Source: Bin25 sp965221765
GTDB lineage: Bacteria; Bacteroidota; Bacteroidia; Flavobacteriales; Flavobacteriaceae
Assembly (NCBI GenBank): GCA_965221765.1
Contig: OZ244911.1
Span: 1,860,001 to 1,924,000, forward strand
Reading direction: 5' to 3'
Length of the DNA stretch: 64,000 nt
Part shown: one piece after another, positions 25,994 through 36,900 of the stretch
Numbering within the stretch: the stretch's first letter is position 1
Layout of the letters: each line of letters opens with the position of its first letter
Notes under the pieces: generated by a model
What the model saw: only the letters and a program-made list of their open reading frames with translations
What the model was told of the DNA's origin: nothing
Database searches by the model: none
Made by a program: the position numbers and the translations under genes

Positions 25994-28900
25994 ATGAAAA
26001 TGTCATTCAAAATTAGGAGGTGGTTGTGCATAGGTTTAATGTTAAATAAGCGATTAAAGTTTTCCCTTTTTCTTCTTTTATTTAGTACAATTCTTGTGCG
26101 AGCTGTTGTACCTAATACCCCCCCCCATGAATTTCCCAATGGGTTCAGTTCAGAAACACTAAATCTTAGAAAAAGTCTACTTCAAGTTCAATTCATCATA
26201 ACGGGTAGTGTAACTGATATCGACTTGGTTCCATTGCCCGGCGTAAATGTTATTGTAAAAGGAACTGATCAAGGAGCTCAAACTGACTTTGATGGCAATT
26301 ACACCATCGTAGCTAATCAAGGAGACATTTTAGTGTTTTCGTACATAGGTATGATAACTCAAGAGATTGTTATCGATGGAGATTCTATCGATGTGATTCT
26401 TGAAGAGGACTTATCTTTGTTAGACGAGATTGTTGTGGTAGGATTTGGGACTCAGAAAAAAGATGCGGTTGTTGGAGCTGTTTCATCTATAAAACCTTCC
26501 GAATTAAAAATCCCTTCAAGTAATTTGACCACTTCTTTGGCTGGACGTTTATCTGGTGTGATCTCCTATCAAACGAGTGGAGAGCCTGGGGCTGACAATG
26601 CACAATTCTTTGTTAGAGGGGTTGCATCGTTTAATAATCAAAATAGTCCCCTAATCCTCATCGATGGCGTCGAACTTACTGCCGATGATCTTGCTAGGTT
26701 ACAACCTGATGATATCGCTGAGTTTTCAATACTTAAAGATCCCACGACCACCGCTATTTATGGGGCTCGTGGAGCTAATGGCATTATATTGGTTACAACA
26801 AAAACAGGTTTAAATGCTAAACCGATTGTTAACCTAAGAGTTGAAAACTCTTTTAGTGCTCCAGTATCACTAATAGAATTGGCCGATCCTGTCACTCATA
26901 TGGTATTACAAAATGAAGCCGAGAGGACAAGGGGTCGATTTTCCACATTTACAGAAGAAAAAATCGCAGGGACTCGAAGAGGAGGAGATACCAATATTTA
27001 TCCTGCAGTTGATTGGTATGATAAGTTGTTCAACGATTTTTCTTTAACACAACGAATCAATTTGAATGTTCGCGGTGGAGGAGAAAAATTGAGGTATTAT
27101 ATCGCTGGAGCTTTTAATAAAGATAATGGTATTTTGCAAGTAGAGAAAACCAATAACTTCACGAATAACATTGATTTAAGGCGATATTTATTAAGGTCTA
27201 ACATTAATATCGACGTATTCGATGATACGGAATTGATAGTCAGACTTCATACAACTGTCGATAACTACTTGGGCCCTTTACAGGGAGGTAATGCCATCTA
27301 TAATTCTGCAGTGAGAACTAGTCCTGTAAGATTCCCTCCTGTTTACGAGCCAGATTCTTCTTTAGAAAATGTTCCTCACATCACTTTTGGAAATGATTTT
27401 GCACCTAGATTTGGCAATCAAGATGATGGAGCAGCTTGGTTCAACCCCTATGCAGAGTTGCAAAGAGGCTACAGAGATTATAAGAGACAACTTTCTCTAG
27501 TGCAGTTTGAACTAAAGCAAGATTTGAGTTCTATTCTACAAGGTCTCAGTGGACGTTTTCTTGGAAATATAAACACCACCTCGTTTTTTGAAAACAGACG
27601 TGCATACGCTCCTTTCTTCTATAGACTTCAATCAGCAAATGCTGTGACGGGAGAATATACTTTGGAAAGAACAGTTGAAGGGGATGAAGCATTAGAATTT
27701 CAGGGTGGAAGGGAAATCAACAACACGGTTTTTTATGTAGAGACGGTTTTAAATTACGCTAATACTTTTAATGATAGACACGAAGTCACCGGTTTGATGG
27801 TATTCACTGCTCGAGAATTTACAGAATCTAATGCTAGAAGTTTACAATTATCTCTTCCTAGTCGTAACATCACTTTAGCAGGAAGATATAGTTATAGTTA
27901 TGATAAACGTTATTTTACAGAGTTCAATTTTGGATATAATGGCTCTGAGAGATTTGCGAAGGATAATCGTTTTGGCTTCTTTCCATCATTTGGCGTGGGA
28001 TGGTTGATTTCAAATGAAGCTTTTTTTAATTCAAAAGTGATTAACCGATTGAAACTGCGGGCCTCTTTTGGCTGGGTAGGTAATGATAGAATTGGGAACA
28101 CACGTAGTGATCGATTTTTTTATTTATCTGAAGTAGATACGAGTAATCCTGCACGTGGAGCCACTTTTGGGGCCAACTTTAATACGAATATTTCAGGTGT
28201 TAGTATCAGCCGGTATGAAAATACCCAAGTAACATGGGAAACCTCACAAAAAATTAATCTAGGCATTGACCTTGACTTATTTAACAGTGCTATTCAGTTG
28301 CGAACGGATGTATTTGAAGACTATCGCTCAAATATTCTCCAAGTTCGAAGCGATATCCCATCAACTTTGGGATTACAAGTGACACCACAAACTAATGTCG
28401 GAGAAGTTGTAGCTAGGGGGTTGGATGCCTCAATTGATATTAACCAATCATTTGGCACTAACTTTTGGATTACAGGTAGAGGAACATTCGTTTATACAGA
28501 TAATGAATATAGAGTGTTTGAAGAGCCAAATTATTCGGCGTTAAATTCACCTAGCAGATCTTTTTTAGGTAAAAACATCAACGTAAGACATGGATTAATT
28601 GCCGAACGACTATTTGTTGATGATGCAGAAGCTCTAAATTCTCCTTCTCAGTTTGGAACTCCAGGAGTAGATTATGGGGGCGGTGATATTAAATACAAAG
28701 ACATCAATGGAGATGGGACGATTTCTGATTTAGATAGGGTTCCTATTGGAAAACCAACGGTGCCAAAAGTAACTTATGGCTTCGGATTTTCTATCGGGTT
28801 CAAAAGACTTGACTTGAATATGTTTTTTCAAGGTATAGCGGGAAGATCGTTTTATATCAATCCGGCCACAACAGGGCCGTTCGTTAATTCACTTTCTAGT

Positions 28901-29299
28901 GGTGGATTGAGCCGTTCTAATTTTGGACAGAATGGAATATTGTCTGAAAATGGTTTATTGAAGGCATATGCTGAAAGCCATTGGAGCGAAGACAATAAGA
29001 ATGTATTTGCTCTTTGGCCGAGACTATCCACAAGTATTATTAATAATAATAATCGGTTGAGTACATGGTGGCTGAGAGATGGAGCTTTCCTAAGGCTAAA
29101 ACAAGTAGAGTTAGGATATACTCTGATAGACGGAACGATCAAAGATGATGTCATTATTTCAAAACTAAGATTTTATGTCACAGGTACTAATCTTTTGGAG
29201 TGGAGCAAATTTAAATTATGGGATCCGGAGTTAGCTGGTAATGGTTTAAACTATCCTCTTCAGCGAGTGATAAATTTTGGGTTACACATTTCATTTTAA
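25994..29299 (+). CDS. SusC/RagA family TonB-linked outer-membrane transporter 1
   Basis: TonB-dependent porin (1101 aa) that works with the SusD protein encoded 12 nt downstream. Order: signal peptide (hydrophobic core KFSLFLLLFSTILVRAV, about residues 22-38), a C9-encoded TPPH at 42-45, a carboxypeptidase-regulatory-like beta domain (about 67-145, GSVTDIDLVPLPGVNVIVKG), the TonB-box/plug start DEIVVVGFGTQKKDAVVGAV, the plug motif NSPLILIDGVEL, ILKDPTTTAIYGARGANGII and a 22-strand barrel ending in FGLHISF. There is no STN domain. An alternative start at 26039 (MLNKRLKFSLF) gives a shorter signal peptide. In this sequence the frame is intact (ON); loss or gain of one C in the tract would cut the protein off after the signal peptide. 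Confidence 0.93.
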   Translation: MKMSFKIRRWLCIGLMLNKRLKFSLFLLLFSTILVRAVVPNTPPHEFPNGFSSETLNLRKSLLQVQFIITGSVTDIDLVPLPGVNVIVKGTDQGAQTDFDGNYTIVANQGDILVFSYIGMITQEIVIDGDSIDVILEEDLSLLDEIVVVGFGTQKKDAVVGAVSSIKPSELKIPSSNLTTSLAGRLSGVISYQTSGEPGADNAQFFVRGVASFNNQNSPLILIDGVELTADDLARLQPDDIAEFSILKDPTTTAIYGARGANGIILVTTKTGLNAKPIVNLRVENSFSAPVSLIELADPVTHMVLQNEAERTRGRFSTFTEEKIAGTRRGGDTNIYPAVDWYDKLFNDFSLTQRINLNVRGGGEKLRYYIAGAFNKDNGILQVEKTNNFTNNIDLRRYLLRSNINIDVFDDTELIVRLHTTVDNYLGPLQGGNAIYNSAVRTSPVRFPPVYEPDSSLENVPHITFGNDFAPRFGNQDDGAAWFNPYAELQRGYRDYKRQLSLVQFELKQDLSSILQGLSGRFLGNINTTSFFENRRAYAPFFYRLQSANAVTGEYTLERTVEGDEALEFQGGREINNTVFYVETVLNYANTFNDRHEVTGLMVFTAREFTESNARSLQLSLPSRNITLAGRYSYSYDKRYFTEFNFGYNGSERFAKDNRFGFFPSFGVGWLISNEAFFNSKVINRLKLRASFGWVGNDRIGNTRSDRFFYLSEVDTSNPARGATFGANFNTNISGVSISRYENTQVTWETSQKINLGIDLDLFNSAIQLRTDVFEDYRSNILQVRSDIPSTLGLQVTPQTNVGEVVARGLDASIDINQSFGTNFWITGRGTFVYTDNEYRVFEEPNYSALNSPSRSFLGKNINVRHGLIAERLFVDDAEALNSPSQFGTPGVDYGGGDIKYKDINGDGTISDLDRVPIGKPTVPKVTYGFGFSIGFKRLDLNMFFQGIAGRSFYINPATTGPFVNSLSSGGLSRSNFGQNGILSENGLLKAYAESHWSEDNKNVFALWPRLSTSIINNNNRLSTWWLRDGAFLRLKQVELGYTLIDGTIKDDVIISKLRFYVTGTNLLEWSKFKLWDPELAGNGLNYPLQRVINFGLHISF
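26118..26126 (+). repeat. C9 tract within the susC N-terminal coding region
   Basis: Nine C in ACC-CCC-CCC-CAT, codons 42-45, just after the predicted signal peptide. Present length keeps the gene in frame. Confidence 0.93.
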
Positions 29300-29311
29300 T
29301 CTCGATATATC

Positions 29312-31225
29312 ATGAAAAAATATTTATTAAAATATACAGTTATAGTGGTTTTTCTTGTTTTGTTTGGATGTTCAAAATATGTTGATGTTGTTCCTGATAA
29401 CGTTGCCGTGATTGAGGATGCTTTTGAAACAAGAGATGGTACAGAACGATTTTTAGCTACCTTATATGGGTACCTACCTAGATTCTCAAGCATCAATAAC
29501 CCGGCTCTTCTCGGAGGAGATGAAGTGTTGGTTCAGGCTAACAGAACTGAAAATTGGATGGCTAGAAGAATGGCTTTAGGTGGTCAAAACGTGGATAATC
29601 CTCTTTTAAATTATTGGTCCGGCGGAAATGGTGGCAGCAATCTTTTCATTGCTCTAAGAGATTGCAATATCTTTTTGGAGAATGTATCACTTCCTTTTGA
29701 TATTACTGATGATGAAATTAACTTATGGTCTGGTGAAGCGAAGTTTCTAAAGGCGTATTATCACTTTTATCTAATGCGTATGTACGGTCCAATACCGATC
29801 ATAAAGGAAAATATTTCTATTGAAGCAGGTGTCAATGAAGTAAGAGTATCAAGAGATTCTGTTGATGATGTGGTGGGTTATATCATTGAACTTCTTGATG
29901 AATCCATAGAACTGCTACCGGAACAGATTGAAAATGTGGCACGTGATTTAGGAAAACCTACCAAAGGAATTGCATTAGCACTAAAATCACGTGTTTTAGT
30001 GACCGCTGCAAGTCCCTTATTTAATGGCAATACTGATTATGTTGATTTTGTTGACCAAGAAGGTAACCATCTTATTAACCAGACATATGATCCCAACAAA
30101 TGGGTCATTGCAGCAGAAGCCTGTCGAGAGGCTATAGAAAATGCACATAATAATGGGCATGAATTATTTCAATTTGTACCTAGAGGGTCGGAGTCTTTTT
30201 CTGAAAGAACGATTAAAAAGTTAAGTATTCGTGGATCTGTCACTTCAGAATGGTTGTTTAATGATGAATTGATATGGGGAAGTTCTGATAATCCTGTAAC
30301 GATACTTCAAAACTGGGCTCAAGGCAGACTTCCTGTTAATATTCAAGTTGAAAATAGGCAAAGTGTTCAAGGTTGGTGGGCTCCAACGATGCGCATTGCT
30401 GAAATGTTTTATTCTAAAAATGGTGTTCCCATTGATGAGGATCCGTCTTTTAATTATGAAGATCGTTTTGAAGTGAGTACTGCAGGCCCTGAAGATATTC
30501 ATTATGTTGTAGAGGGATATGAAACGGCTAGTTTACATTTGAACAGAGAACCTCGGTTTTATGCCTCCATGGGCTTTGATGGGGGAATATGGGAAGGTCA
30601 TGGAGTCAATAGCGATGAAGGAGGTAATGGTCTTTTTATTAGGGCAAAGTTTTTAGAGACGGCTGGATTGTTAGATGTCAATTCCTTTTCTCTGAGTGGT
30701 TTTTTCGCAAAAAAATTAGTGAATTATCGTAATGTACAAGCGACAAATGTTAATTCCTATTCTAGGATAGCGTTTCCCTTTCCATTATTTCGCCTGGCCG
30801 ATTTGTATTTGCTCTATGCAGAAGCATTAAATGAATCTCAAGGTCCACAAGCAGCCTACCAGTGGATTGACTTAGTTCGAGAACGTGCTGGTCTTGAGGG
30901 TGTTGAAGATTCATGGGCTAATTATTCTGATATTCCAAGCAAGCCATCTACCAAAGAGGGTTTAAGAGAGATTATCCATCATGAGCGCTTGATAGAGTTG
31001 GTTTTTGAGGGACACCGGTTTTGGGATTTGAGGCGATGGAAAAAAGCACTAACCGTTGCATCAGGACCTGCTCGTGGATGGAATATAGAAGGCAGAACCA
31101 CAGAATCATTTTATAATGTCGTTGACAATGGAATATTTCTTTTTCAGCTAAAAAACTATTTCTGGCCGATTGCTGAGAGAGATATTGTTAGAAACCCAAA
31201 CTTAATACAAAATCCATTTTGGTAG
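29312..31225 (+). CDS. SusD/RagB family nutrient-binding outer-membrane lipoprotein 1
   Basis: Surface glycan-binding lipoprotein (637 aa) that caps the SusC transporter. The signal peptide MKKYLLKYTVIVVFLVLFGC ends in a lipobox Cys. SusD features: the N-terminal TPR-like helices with GEAKFLKAYYHFYLMRMYGP, a central loop-rich binding part and the C-terminal RLADLYLLYAEALNE, IHHERLIELVFEGHRFWDLR and IAERDIVRNPNLIQNPFW blocks. Twelve nucleotides separate it from susC, so it belongs to the same transcript. Confidence 0.93.
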   Translation: MKKYLLKYTVIVVFLVLFGCSKYVDVVPDNVAVIEDAFETRDGTERFLATLYGYLPRFSSINNPALLGGDEVLVQANRTENWMARRMALGGQNVDNPLLNYWSGGNGGSNLFIALRDCNIFLENVSLPFDITDDEINLWSGEAKFLKAYYHFYLMRMYGPIPIIKENISIEAGVNEVRVSRDSVDDVVGYIIELLDESIELLPEQIENVARDLGKPTKGIALALKSRVLVTAASPLFNGNTDYVDFVDQEGNHLINQTYDPNKWVIAAEACREAIENAHNNGHELFQFVPRGSESFSERTIKKLSIRGSVTSEWLFNDELIWGSSDNPVTILQNWAQGRLPVNIQVENRQSVQGWWAPTMRIAEMFYSKNGVPIDEDPSFNYEDRFEVSTAGPEDIHYVVEGYETASLHLNREPRFYASMGFDGGIWEGHGVNSDEGGNGLFIRAKFLETAGLLDVNSFSLSGFFAKKLVNYRNVQATNVNSYSRIAFPFPLFRLADLYLLYAEALNESQGPQAAYQWIDLVRERAGLEGVEDSWANYSDIPSKPSTKEGLREIIHHERLIELVFEGHRFWDLRRWKKALTVASGPARGWNIEGRTTESFYNVVDNGIFLFQLKNYFWPIAERDIVRNPNLIQNPFW

Positions 31226-31249
31226 AATTAATTTAAATAACGCTTTTTC

Positions 31250-32470
31250 ATGAATAAACTTAAAAATTTAGGACTCCTTCTTTGTATACTAGTTGTTTTT
31301 ACTTGTGCCGAAGAGAAAAATGTAGCCTTGGTAGTCGATGGTGTTGCTCCCGGAGTGGTTACTGGAGTTAAGGTTGAAAACTTACCAGGTGGAGCTAAAA
31401 TAACATTTGACTTACCAAATGATAAGGATATCATGCTCTTGGAGGCTAGTTTTAAAAGAGAAGATGGGAGTACTGTAACATCTAGGACCTCACCATATAA
31501 TAATTTTGTCACAATCGAGGGTTTACGAACACAATCGGCACAAGATGTGAATCTAGTAGTTGTTGATAGAAGTAATAATCGTTCAGAGACTGTTAAAGTT
31601 AATATAAATCCTATAGAAGCACCAATCGATCAAATTTTCAAAAGCGTTGACCTAGTAGCAGATTTTGGAGGCGTAAGGCTTAATTATTTGAATGAGTTTG
31701 ATGCAAGAGCAGAAGTATTACTATACACAAGAGATGATGGAGATTGGGAATACAATCAATCGGCTTTTATTATAGATGGACAATCGACTTTTTATACTTA
31801 CAGATCTTTTGAGCCTACAGAAGCCGATTATGGCATTTCAATTATTGACAGATTCAATAATATTACAGAAGTTAAAGAGTTTACTTTGACTCCCTTGTTT
31901 GAAGAGGAAATTTCTAAATCCACTTGGTCTGATCCTGGTTTGTTAGTTGGCGATGAAGGACCTGCTTTTGGAGGGGTTAAACCTAAACTTTGGGACGATG
32001 AGATAGGGCCAAACAATTGGCATTTGACGAGCAAAGTTAATAGTGGATTCGTAGTACCTCCGTATACAACGGAACTACATATGTTTACTTTGGATTTGGG
32101 GGTAGTTGCTAAATTGAGCCGTTTTAGATTTTGGCAAAGACCGGGAAAACGATGGATGTGGGCGAATGGAAATACTAGATTTTTTGACTTGTGGGGAGCC
32201 GTTGAAATCCCTAAAGACAATGGTGCCTCTATGGAAATAGGATGGGTTAAGCTTATTGATCATGAAGAAGTCATTAAACCTTCTGGAGAACCGTTAGGTA
32301 CCAATACAGCTGAAGATATTGCGGTTGTTCAAGCCGGACATGAGTTTTCGTTACCATTGGATGCTCCGCCAGTTAGGTATATTCGTTTTGTTCAAAAGTC
32401 CAATTGGCTAGGATCTAAGTTTGTGCATATTTCAGAAATGCGCTTTTGGGGGAAAATTCAGCAAGATTGA
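31250..32470 (+). CDS. Surface lipoprotein with DUF4959, DUF5126 and DUF5000-like domains
   Basis: Accessory Sus lipoprotein (406 aa). The signal MNKLKNLGLLLCILVVFTC ends in the acylated Cys. The first 115 residues (VTGVKVENLPGGAKITFDLP, then NDKDIMLLEASFKREDGS) match the fibronectin-like DUF4959 pattern. A middle domain (about 116-210, FGGVRLNYLNEFDARAEVLL) resembles DUF5126. The last 180 residues form a discoidin-like domain, with LWDDEIGPNNWHL, FTLDLGVVAKLSRFRFWQRP and VRYIRFVQKSNWLGSKFVHI followed by SEMRFWG. Such proteins probably bind the same glycan as SusD. It lies 24 nt after susD. Confidence 0.85.
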   Translation: MNKLKNLGLLLCILVVFTCAEEKNVALVVDGVAPGVVTGVKVENLPGGAKITFDLPNDKDIMLLEASFKREDGSTVTSRTSPYNNFVTIEGLRTQSAQDVNLVVVDRSNNRSETVKVNINPIEAPIDQIFKSVDLVADFGGVRLNYLNEFDARAEVLLYTRDDGDWEYNQSAFIIDGQSTFYTYRSFEPTEADYGISIIDRFNNITEVKEFTLTPLFEEEISKSTWSDPGLLVGDEGPAFGGVKPKLWDDEIGPNNWHLTSKVNSGFVVPPYTTELHMFTLDLGVVAKLSRFRFWQRPGKRWMWANGNTRFFDLWGAVEIPKDNGASMEIGWVKLIDHEEVIKPSGEPLGTNTAEDIAVVQAGHEFSLPLDAPPVRYIRFVQKSNWLGSKFVHISEMRFWGKIQQD

Positions 32471-32512
32471 TTTTATGCAGTTGATTCATAAATATTTCAA
32501 AAATTAGTTCAA

Positions 32513-33745
32513 ATGTTATTTAAAACGATTAAAATTTTTAAAATAAAGGGGTTGGTTCTTATGGGAGTGGTTTTTTTTAATTGTCAAACCTCTCAAGATA
32601 CTTACCAAGATTTTATATCAGAAGAAACCATTTATATCGGTAAACCTGAAGATGTGATTATTGGACATGGCGATGAAAAACTTCGGTTTTTTATAGTTAT
32701 AAATGCAGATCCTAACATCAAAAAAGGCAGTATAATAGCAAAGAACCGAAACTTTACAAAAGAATTCGATATTATAAGAAAAAACTCAGGAATAGATACC
32801 ATTATCGTTGATACTGATATTTCTGAAGGTGAATATACCTTTGAAATTATCTTGGAAGATGATATCGGTAATAAATCCATTGGTTACGAAGTTGGGGCTA
32901 TTGTGTATGGACCTAGATACAAATCGAATTTGTTAAACAGATTTGCAACTATTTCTACGATGGTTAAAAAAGCCGTGTTTAGTTGGGATTCTCCAACTGA
33001 AGGGAGTATAGGTACTGTATTAAGATATGAGGATTCTTCTGGGATTATCCAAGAAGTAAGTGTTGATAACAGTCAAAACGAAACGGTTGTTTCAGATTTT
33101 AAGTTAGGAGGTTTAGTAACAATAGCCACTACCTATAGACCTTCCGAAAGTTCTATTGAAGACTTTGAAGCTTCTCCATTTGAAACATCTTTTCCTGAAG
33201 AATTCGAAATGGATAAAAGCATAATTGTTCCCGTTTCTTTAAACTTTGATGCGGACGATGGTAATTTATCAGCAGGAAGAGGGATTGCCATTTTATTCGA
33301 TGGTAAGGTGGGCGGATTTCCTGATCAATACAATGCTACCGCAGAGGGAGCTCCGAGTGCTTACCCATTCGTGATGACCATCGATGTCGGCTTTGATTCA
33401 AAACCAAGTGCAATTAAAGTCGATCCAAGAACAGATTGTTGTCAAGATAGGGTCCCCTCAACATTTCAGGTATGGGGTTATAATGGGCCTAACATTCAGA
33501 AAGCCCAAACTGTGGACATCAAAGCAACAGAACTTGTAAACTGGGAAGCTGATGCGGTGGCAAAAGGATGGATAAAGTTATTGGATTATAAGACTACAAA
33601 TTCTATTCCGCAGACGGACATTGCTACAGAGGGGGATGATAGATATAGGTATGTGCGCTTTGTTGCCTTGTCGTCTCGTATTCCCAAGCCCCAAGCGGAT
33701 TGGTTTAGGCCCAATTTCACCGAATTAACCCTTTGGTCCAAGTAG
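32513..33745 (+). CDS. DUF4998-type surface lipoprotein with discoidin-like C-terminus
   Basis: Second accessory lipoprotein of the locus (410 aa). The signal KGLVLMGVVFFNC ends in a lipobox-like Cys. The N-terminal half (YIGKPEDVIIGHGDEKLRFF, then IISEGEYTFEI-type repeats) fits DUF4998, a tandem immunoglobulin-like module common next to SusD genes. The C-terminal 170 residues end with RYRYVRFVALSSRIPKP and PNFTELTLWSK, which is again a discoidin-like glycan-binding fold, with a CCQDR pair in between. It follows the previous lipoprotein by 42 nt. Confidence 0.8.
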   Translation: MLFKTIKIFKIKGLVLMGVVFFNCQTSQDTYQDFISEETIYIGKPEDVIIGHGDEKLRFFIVINADPNIKKGSIIAKNRNFTKEFDIIRKNSGIDTIIVDTDISEGEYTFEIILEDDIGNKSIGYEVGAIVYGPRYKSNLLNRFATISTMVKKAVFSWDSPTEGSIGTVLRYEDSSGIIQEVSVDNSQNETVVSDFKLGGLVTIATTYRPSESSIEDFEASPFETSFPEEFEMDKSIIVPVSLNFDADDGNLSAGRGIAILFDGKVGGFPDQYNATAEGAPSAYPFVMTIDVGFDSKPSAIKVDPRTDCCQDRVPSTFQVWGYNGPNIQKAQTVDIKATELVNWEADAVAKGWIKLLDYKTTNSIPQTDIATEGDDRYRYVRFVALSSRIPKPQADWFRPNFTELTLWSK

Positions 33746-33862
33746 TTTCAATTGAAAAAATTAACTTGCGCTTGGAATCGCCTCTTTGTATAATCAAAAT
33801 TGTAAACTATCTAACTCATTGAAAAACTCATCAGTCAACATCCATCCTAAACTATGCTTTTA

Positions 33863-33877
33863 TATGTTTCAAACATA
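33863..33877. promoter_or_regulatory. 15-bp palindrome upstream of susC 2, possible operator
   Basis: TATGTTT-C-AAACATA is a perfect dyad located 38 nt before the nearest start codon of the second susC. The left half plus the centre, TATGTTTC, is also a 7/8 match to the TAnnTTTG promoter element. A regulator site overlapping a promoter would fit, but no regulator gene is present nearby. Confidence 0.4.
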
Positions 33878-33914
33878 GGAAATGATCGGGTAGGATAATG
33901 CGTTGGAGTGTTGA

Positions 33915-36900
33915 ATGTGGCAACCAATTAACCTTAGTAACCTAAATATGCAAAACAAAATTTACAAGAAGTATTTCATCAATGTACTTCCAAGAATGAT
34001 TGTGAGGTCCTTAGCCTCGTGTAGTACCATTTTATTTGGATTCACTCTGGGTCATTCAATGTCGCCAGATGCTTGCATGACTCTCAAAGAAGGGCTTAAA
34101 CTCATTCACAAAAAATCCGATTATTACTTCATCTTTGAAAATGATGTTTTAATCGACTATCAAGATATTTTTCTTGAAAAAGAGATTGTGAAAGTCAATG
34201 ACTTATTGTCTAAAGCTTTCGAAATCAATAATCCGAAGTATGAGTTTACCTCAGATAAAACCTATGAGTTAAATAAGAAGCTAAACTACTTACCATCGAT
34301 TGAGACTATGATTGACAAAACGGCACAACAAATTCAAGTTTCAGGACAAGTTCTGGATGAAAATGGTCAACCACTTCCTGGTGCTAATGTCATTGAAGTT
34401 GCTACGACCAATGGAACTCAAACTGATTTTAATGGTCGGTTTACAATTTTTGTTGAAAGTCAACAAGCTGATTTGTCTATTTCTTATGTGGGATATTTAA
34501 CGATTGAAGTATCATTAAATGATGAATCTGATTTTTCTAATATCAGTGTTTCCATGGTTCAAGATACGGCTATAGAAGAAGTGGTTGTCATTGGGTATGG
34601 CACTCAAAGTAGGGAGAATATCACTGGGGCAGTATCTTTTGTTCAAGGGCAAACTTTAGGAAATCGCCCCATTGTAAATTCTGGTGCAGGATTACAAGGA
34701 CTAGTTCCAAACTTAAATATCGGAGCAGCCGATGGACAAACAGGGGCCGGGTATTCTTTTAATGTTCGAGGATTTACTAATATCACTGGATCAGGATCTC
34801 CCCTTATACTTGTTGATGGCGTTCGTATGGGAATCAATGCCATCAATCCTAACGATATTGAAAGTGTTACTGTACTAAAAGATGCAGCTTCTGCAGCGGT
34901 ATATGGATCACAAGCGTCGTTTGGAGTAGTGTTGATTACGACCAAAAGAGGTCGAAAAAATGAAAAGATTCAATTGAATTTTAGTTCTAACTGGGCATTT
35001 AACTCGCCAACCCAAAAACCCGATCAGGTAAATTCAGTTCAAAAACTTGACTTTGAAAGAGAAAAAGCCTCCCATTTGGGTGCTACGGTCAATGAAGAAA
35101 GGGCAGCGCTCATTAGGGCCTACTTCAACGACCCGATTAATAATCCGGTTGCCAGGTTGAATCCTAACGGAAATGGTATGTGGGAATATTTTGGCAATAC
35201 GGATTATTTTGATGCCGCATTCGAAGATTATGCACTACAGTCCAAAAATGATTTGACCGTTAGAGGGGGAGGAGAAAAAATCGATTATTTCTTTTCCCTT
35301 GGACAACTCGGACAAGAAGGCATTCTAACCTATGGAAATGACTCTTATGAAAGATTCAATATAAGAGCGAATTTAACGGCTTATATTAATGATAAGCTAG
35401 CTATTCGTCTAAATTCTGCACTCAATCTCATTGAAGAAGATCGGTTACATATTTATCCAGGAAAAGGGTCTCCCTGGCATGATTTGGTAAAAGGAAACAT
35501 CAATCAACCCCTCCTCAATCCAGATGGAACCGTGCCTAATAATCCCATTTCGTTTTTTGAGCAAGGCGGCAGAAACAAAACCGATAGAACCGATAGTTGG
35601 ATAACCATAGGTGCCAATTTTAGACCGATAGAAGGCCTCGAAATAGACGCTAGTTATACTTATAACTCGGACAATGACCTTAGAAGAGATCATACAAAAG
35701 AAGTCACTAGGTGGTGGGGACCTGAAGTTTTTCGATCTAATAATTCGGTTCCAACGGGAATATTCTATCGTTCAGGAAGAGATACCTATCAAGCATTCAA
35801 TGGTTATATATCCTATACTAGAAATTTTGGTCAACATTATTTAAAGGGTCAAATAGGATATCAACAAGAAGAACGAAATTTCATTAATGTCAGTACTTCA
35901 AATAATAACCTTATTACAGACCTTCTTCCTTCATTGTCATTATCTAGTGGCGATCCAAGAGCCGGTGATGCTATCAATGGGTGGGCATTAAGAGGAGCCT
36001 TTTATCGAGTCAACTATTCATTTAAAGATCGATATTTATTAGAAGTTAGCGGTCGATATGATGGGTCATCTAGATTTCCAGAAGGCAATCGATTTGTTTT
36101 TAATCCAAGTGCTTCTGTTGGATGGAAAATTTCGGAAGAACCGTTTTTTGATGTTGTAAAAACCACCATTAATAATTTAAAATTGCGGATTTCTTATGGA
36201 AGTCTAGGCAATCAACAAGATCCAAGTTTTCAACCTTATTTGGCCCCTTTGGGTCTTGGTACCAGTGGCTTTATTATCGGTGGGGGATTGCCTCGAAGAA
36301 CCAACACCCCTGGATTGGTAAGTTCAGAAATTACATGGGAAACAGTGGAAACACAAAATTTCGGATTAGATGCTGACTTGTTTGAGTCTCAACTGAGTTT
36401 GTATTTTGACTATTACGTAAGAGATGCTAAAAATCAATTACAAGCAGCCGCACAATTGCCTGCTGTTTTAGGAACCGGTGCCCCTCGAGTGAACTCAGCC
36501 GACACTAGAACCAAAGGTTGGGAATTGGAAATTCAATACCGAAATGCCAATAGAAAGCTAGCCTATCGTATTGGATTAAATTTAGCCCAAGCCAAAGGAG
36601 AAATTAAGTCCTTTGATAATCCAACGAATTCTATAGGAAATGTGTTTAGTCAGCGAGGGTATTCTAGATTGTATCAGGGAATGAAAGTAGGCGAAGTATG
36701 GGGATATGCCACAAGAGGTTTGTTTCAAAGCCAAGCCGAAATCGATGCTAGTGGTTTAGACTATTCCAATTTGATCAATAGTGGTGTAAATGTCTCTCCT
36801 GGTGATGTTTATTATGTCGATCAAGATGGTGATGGAAAACTCACGGGTGGTAATTTTTCGCTTGATAATTTAGGTGATTTAGTAAAAATTGGTAATTCAA

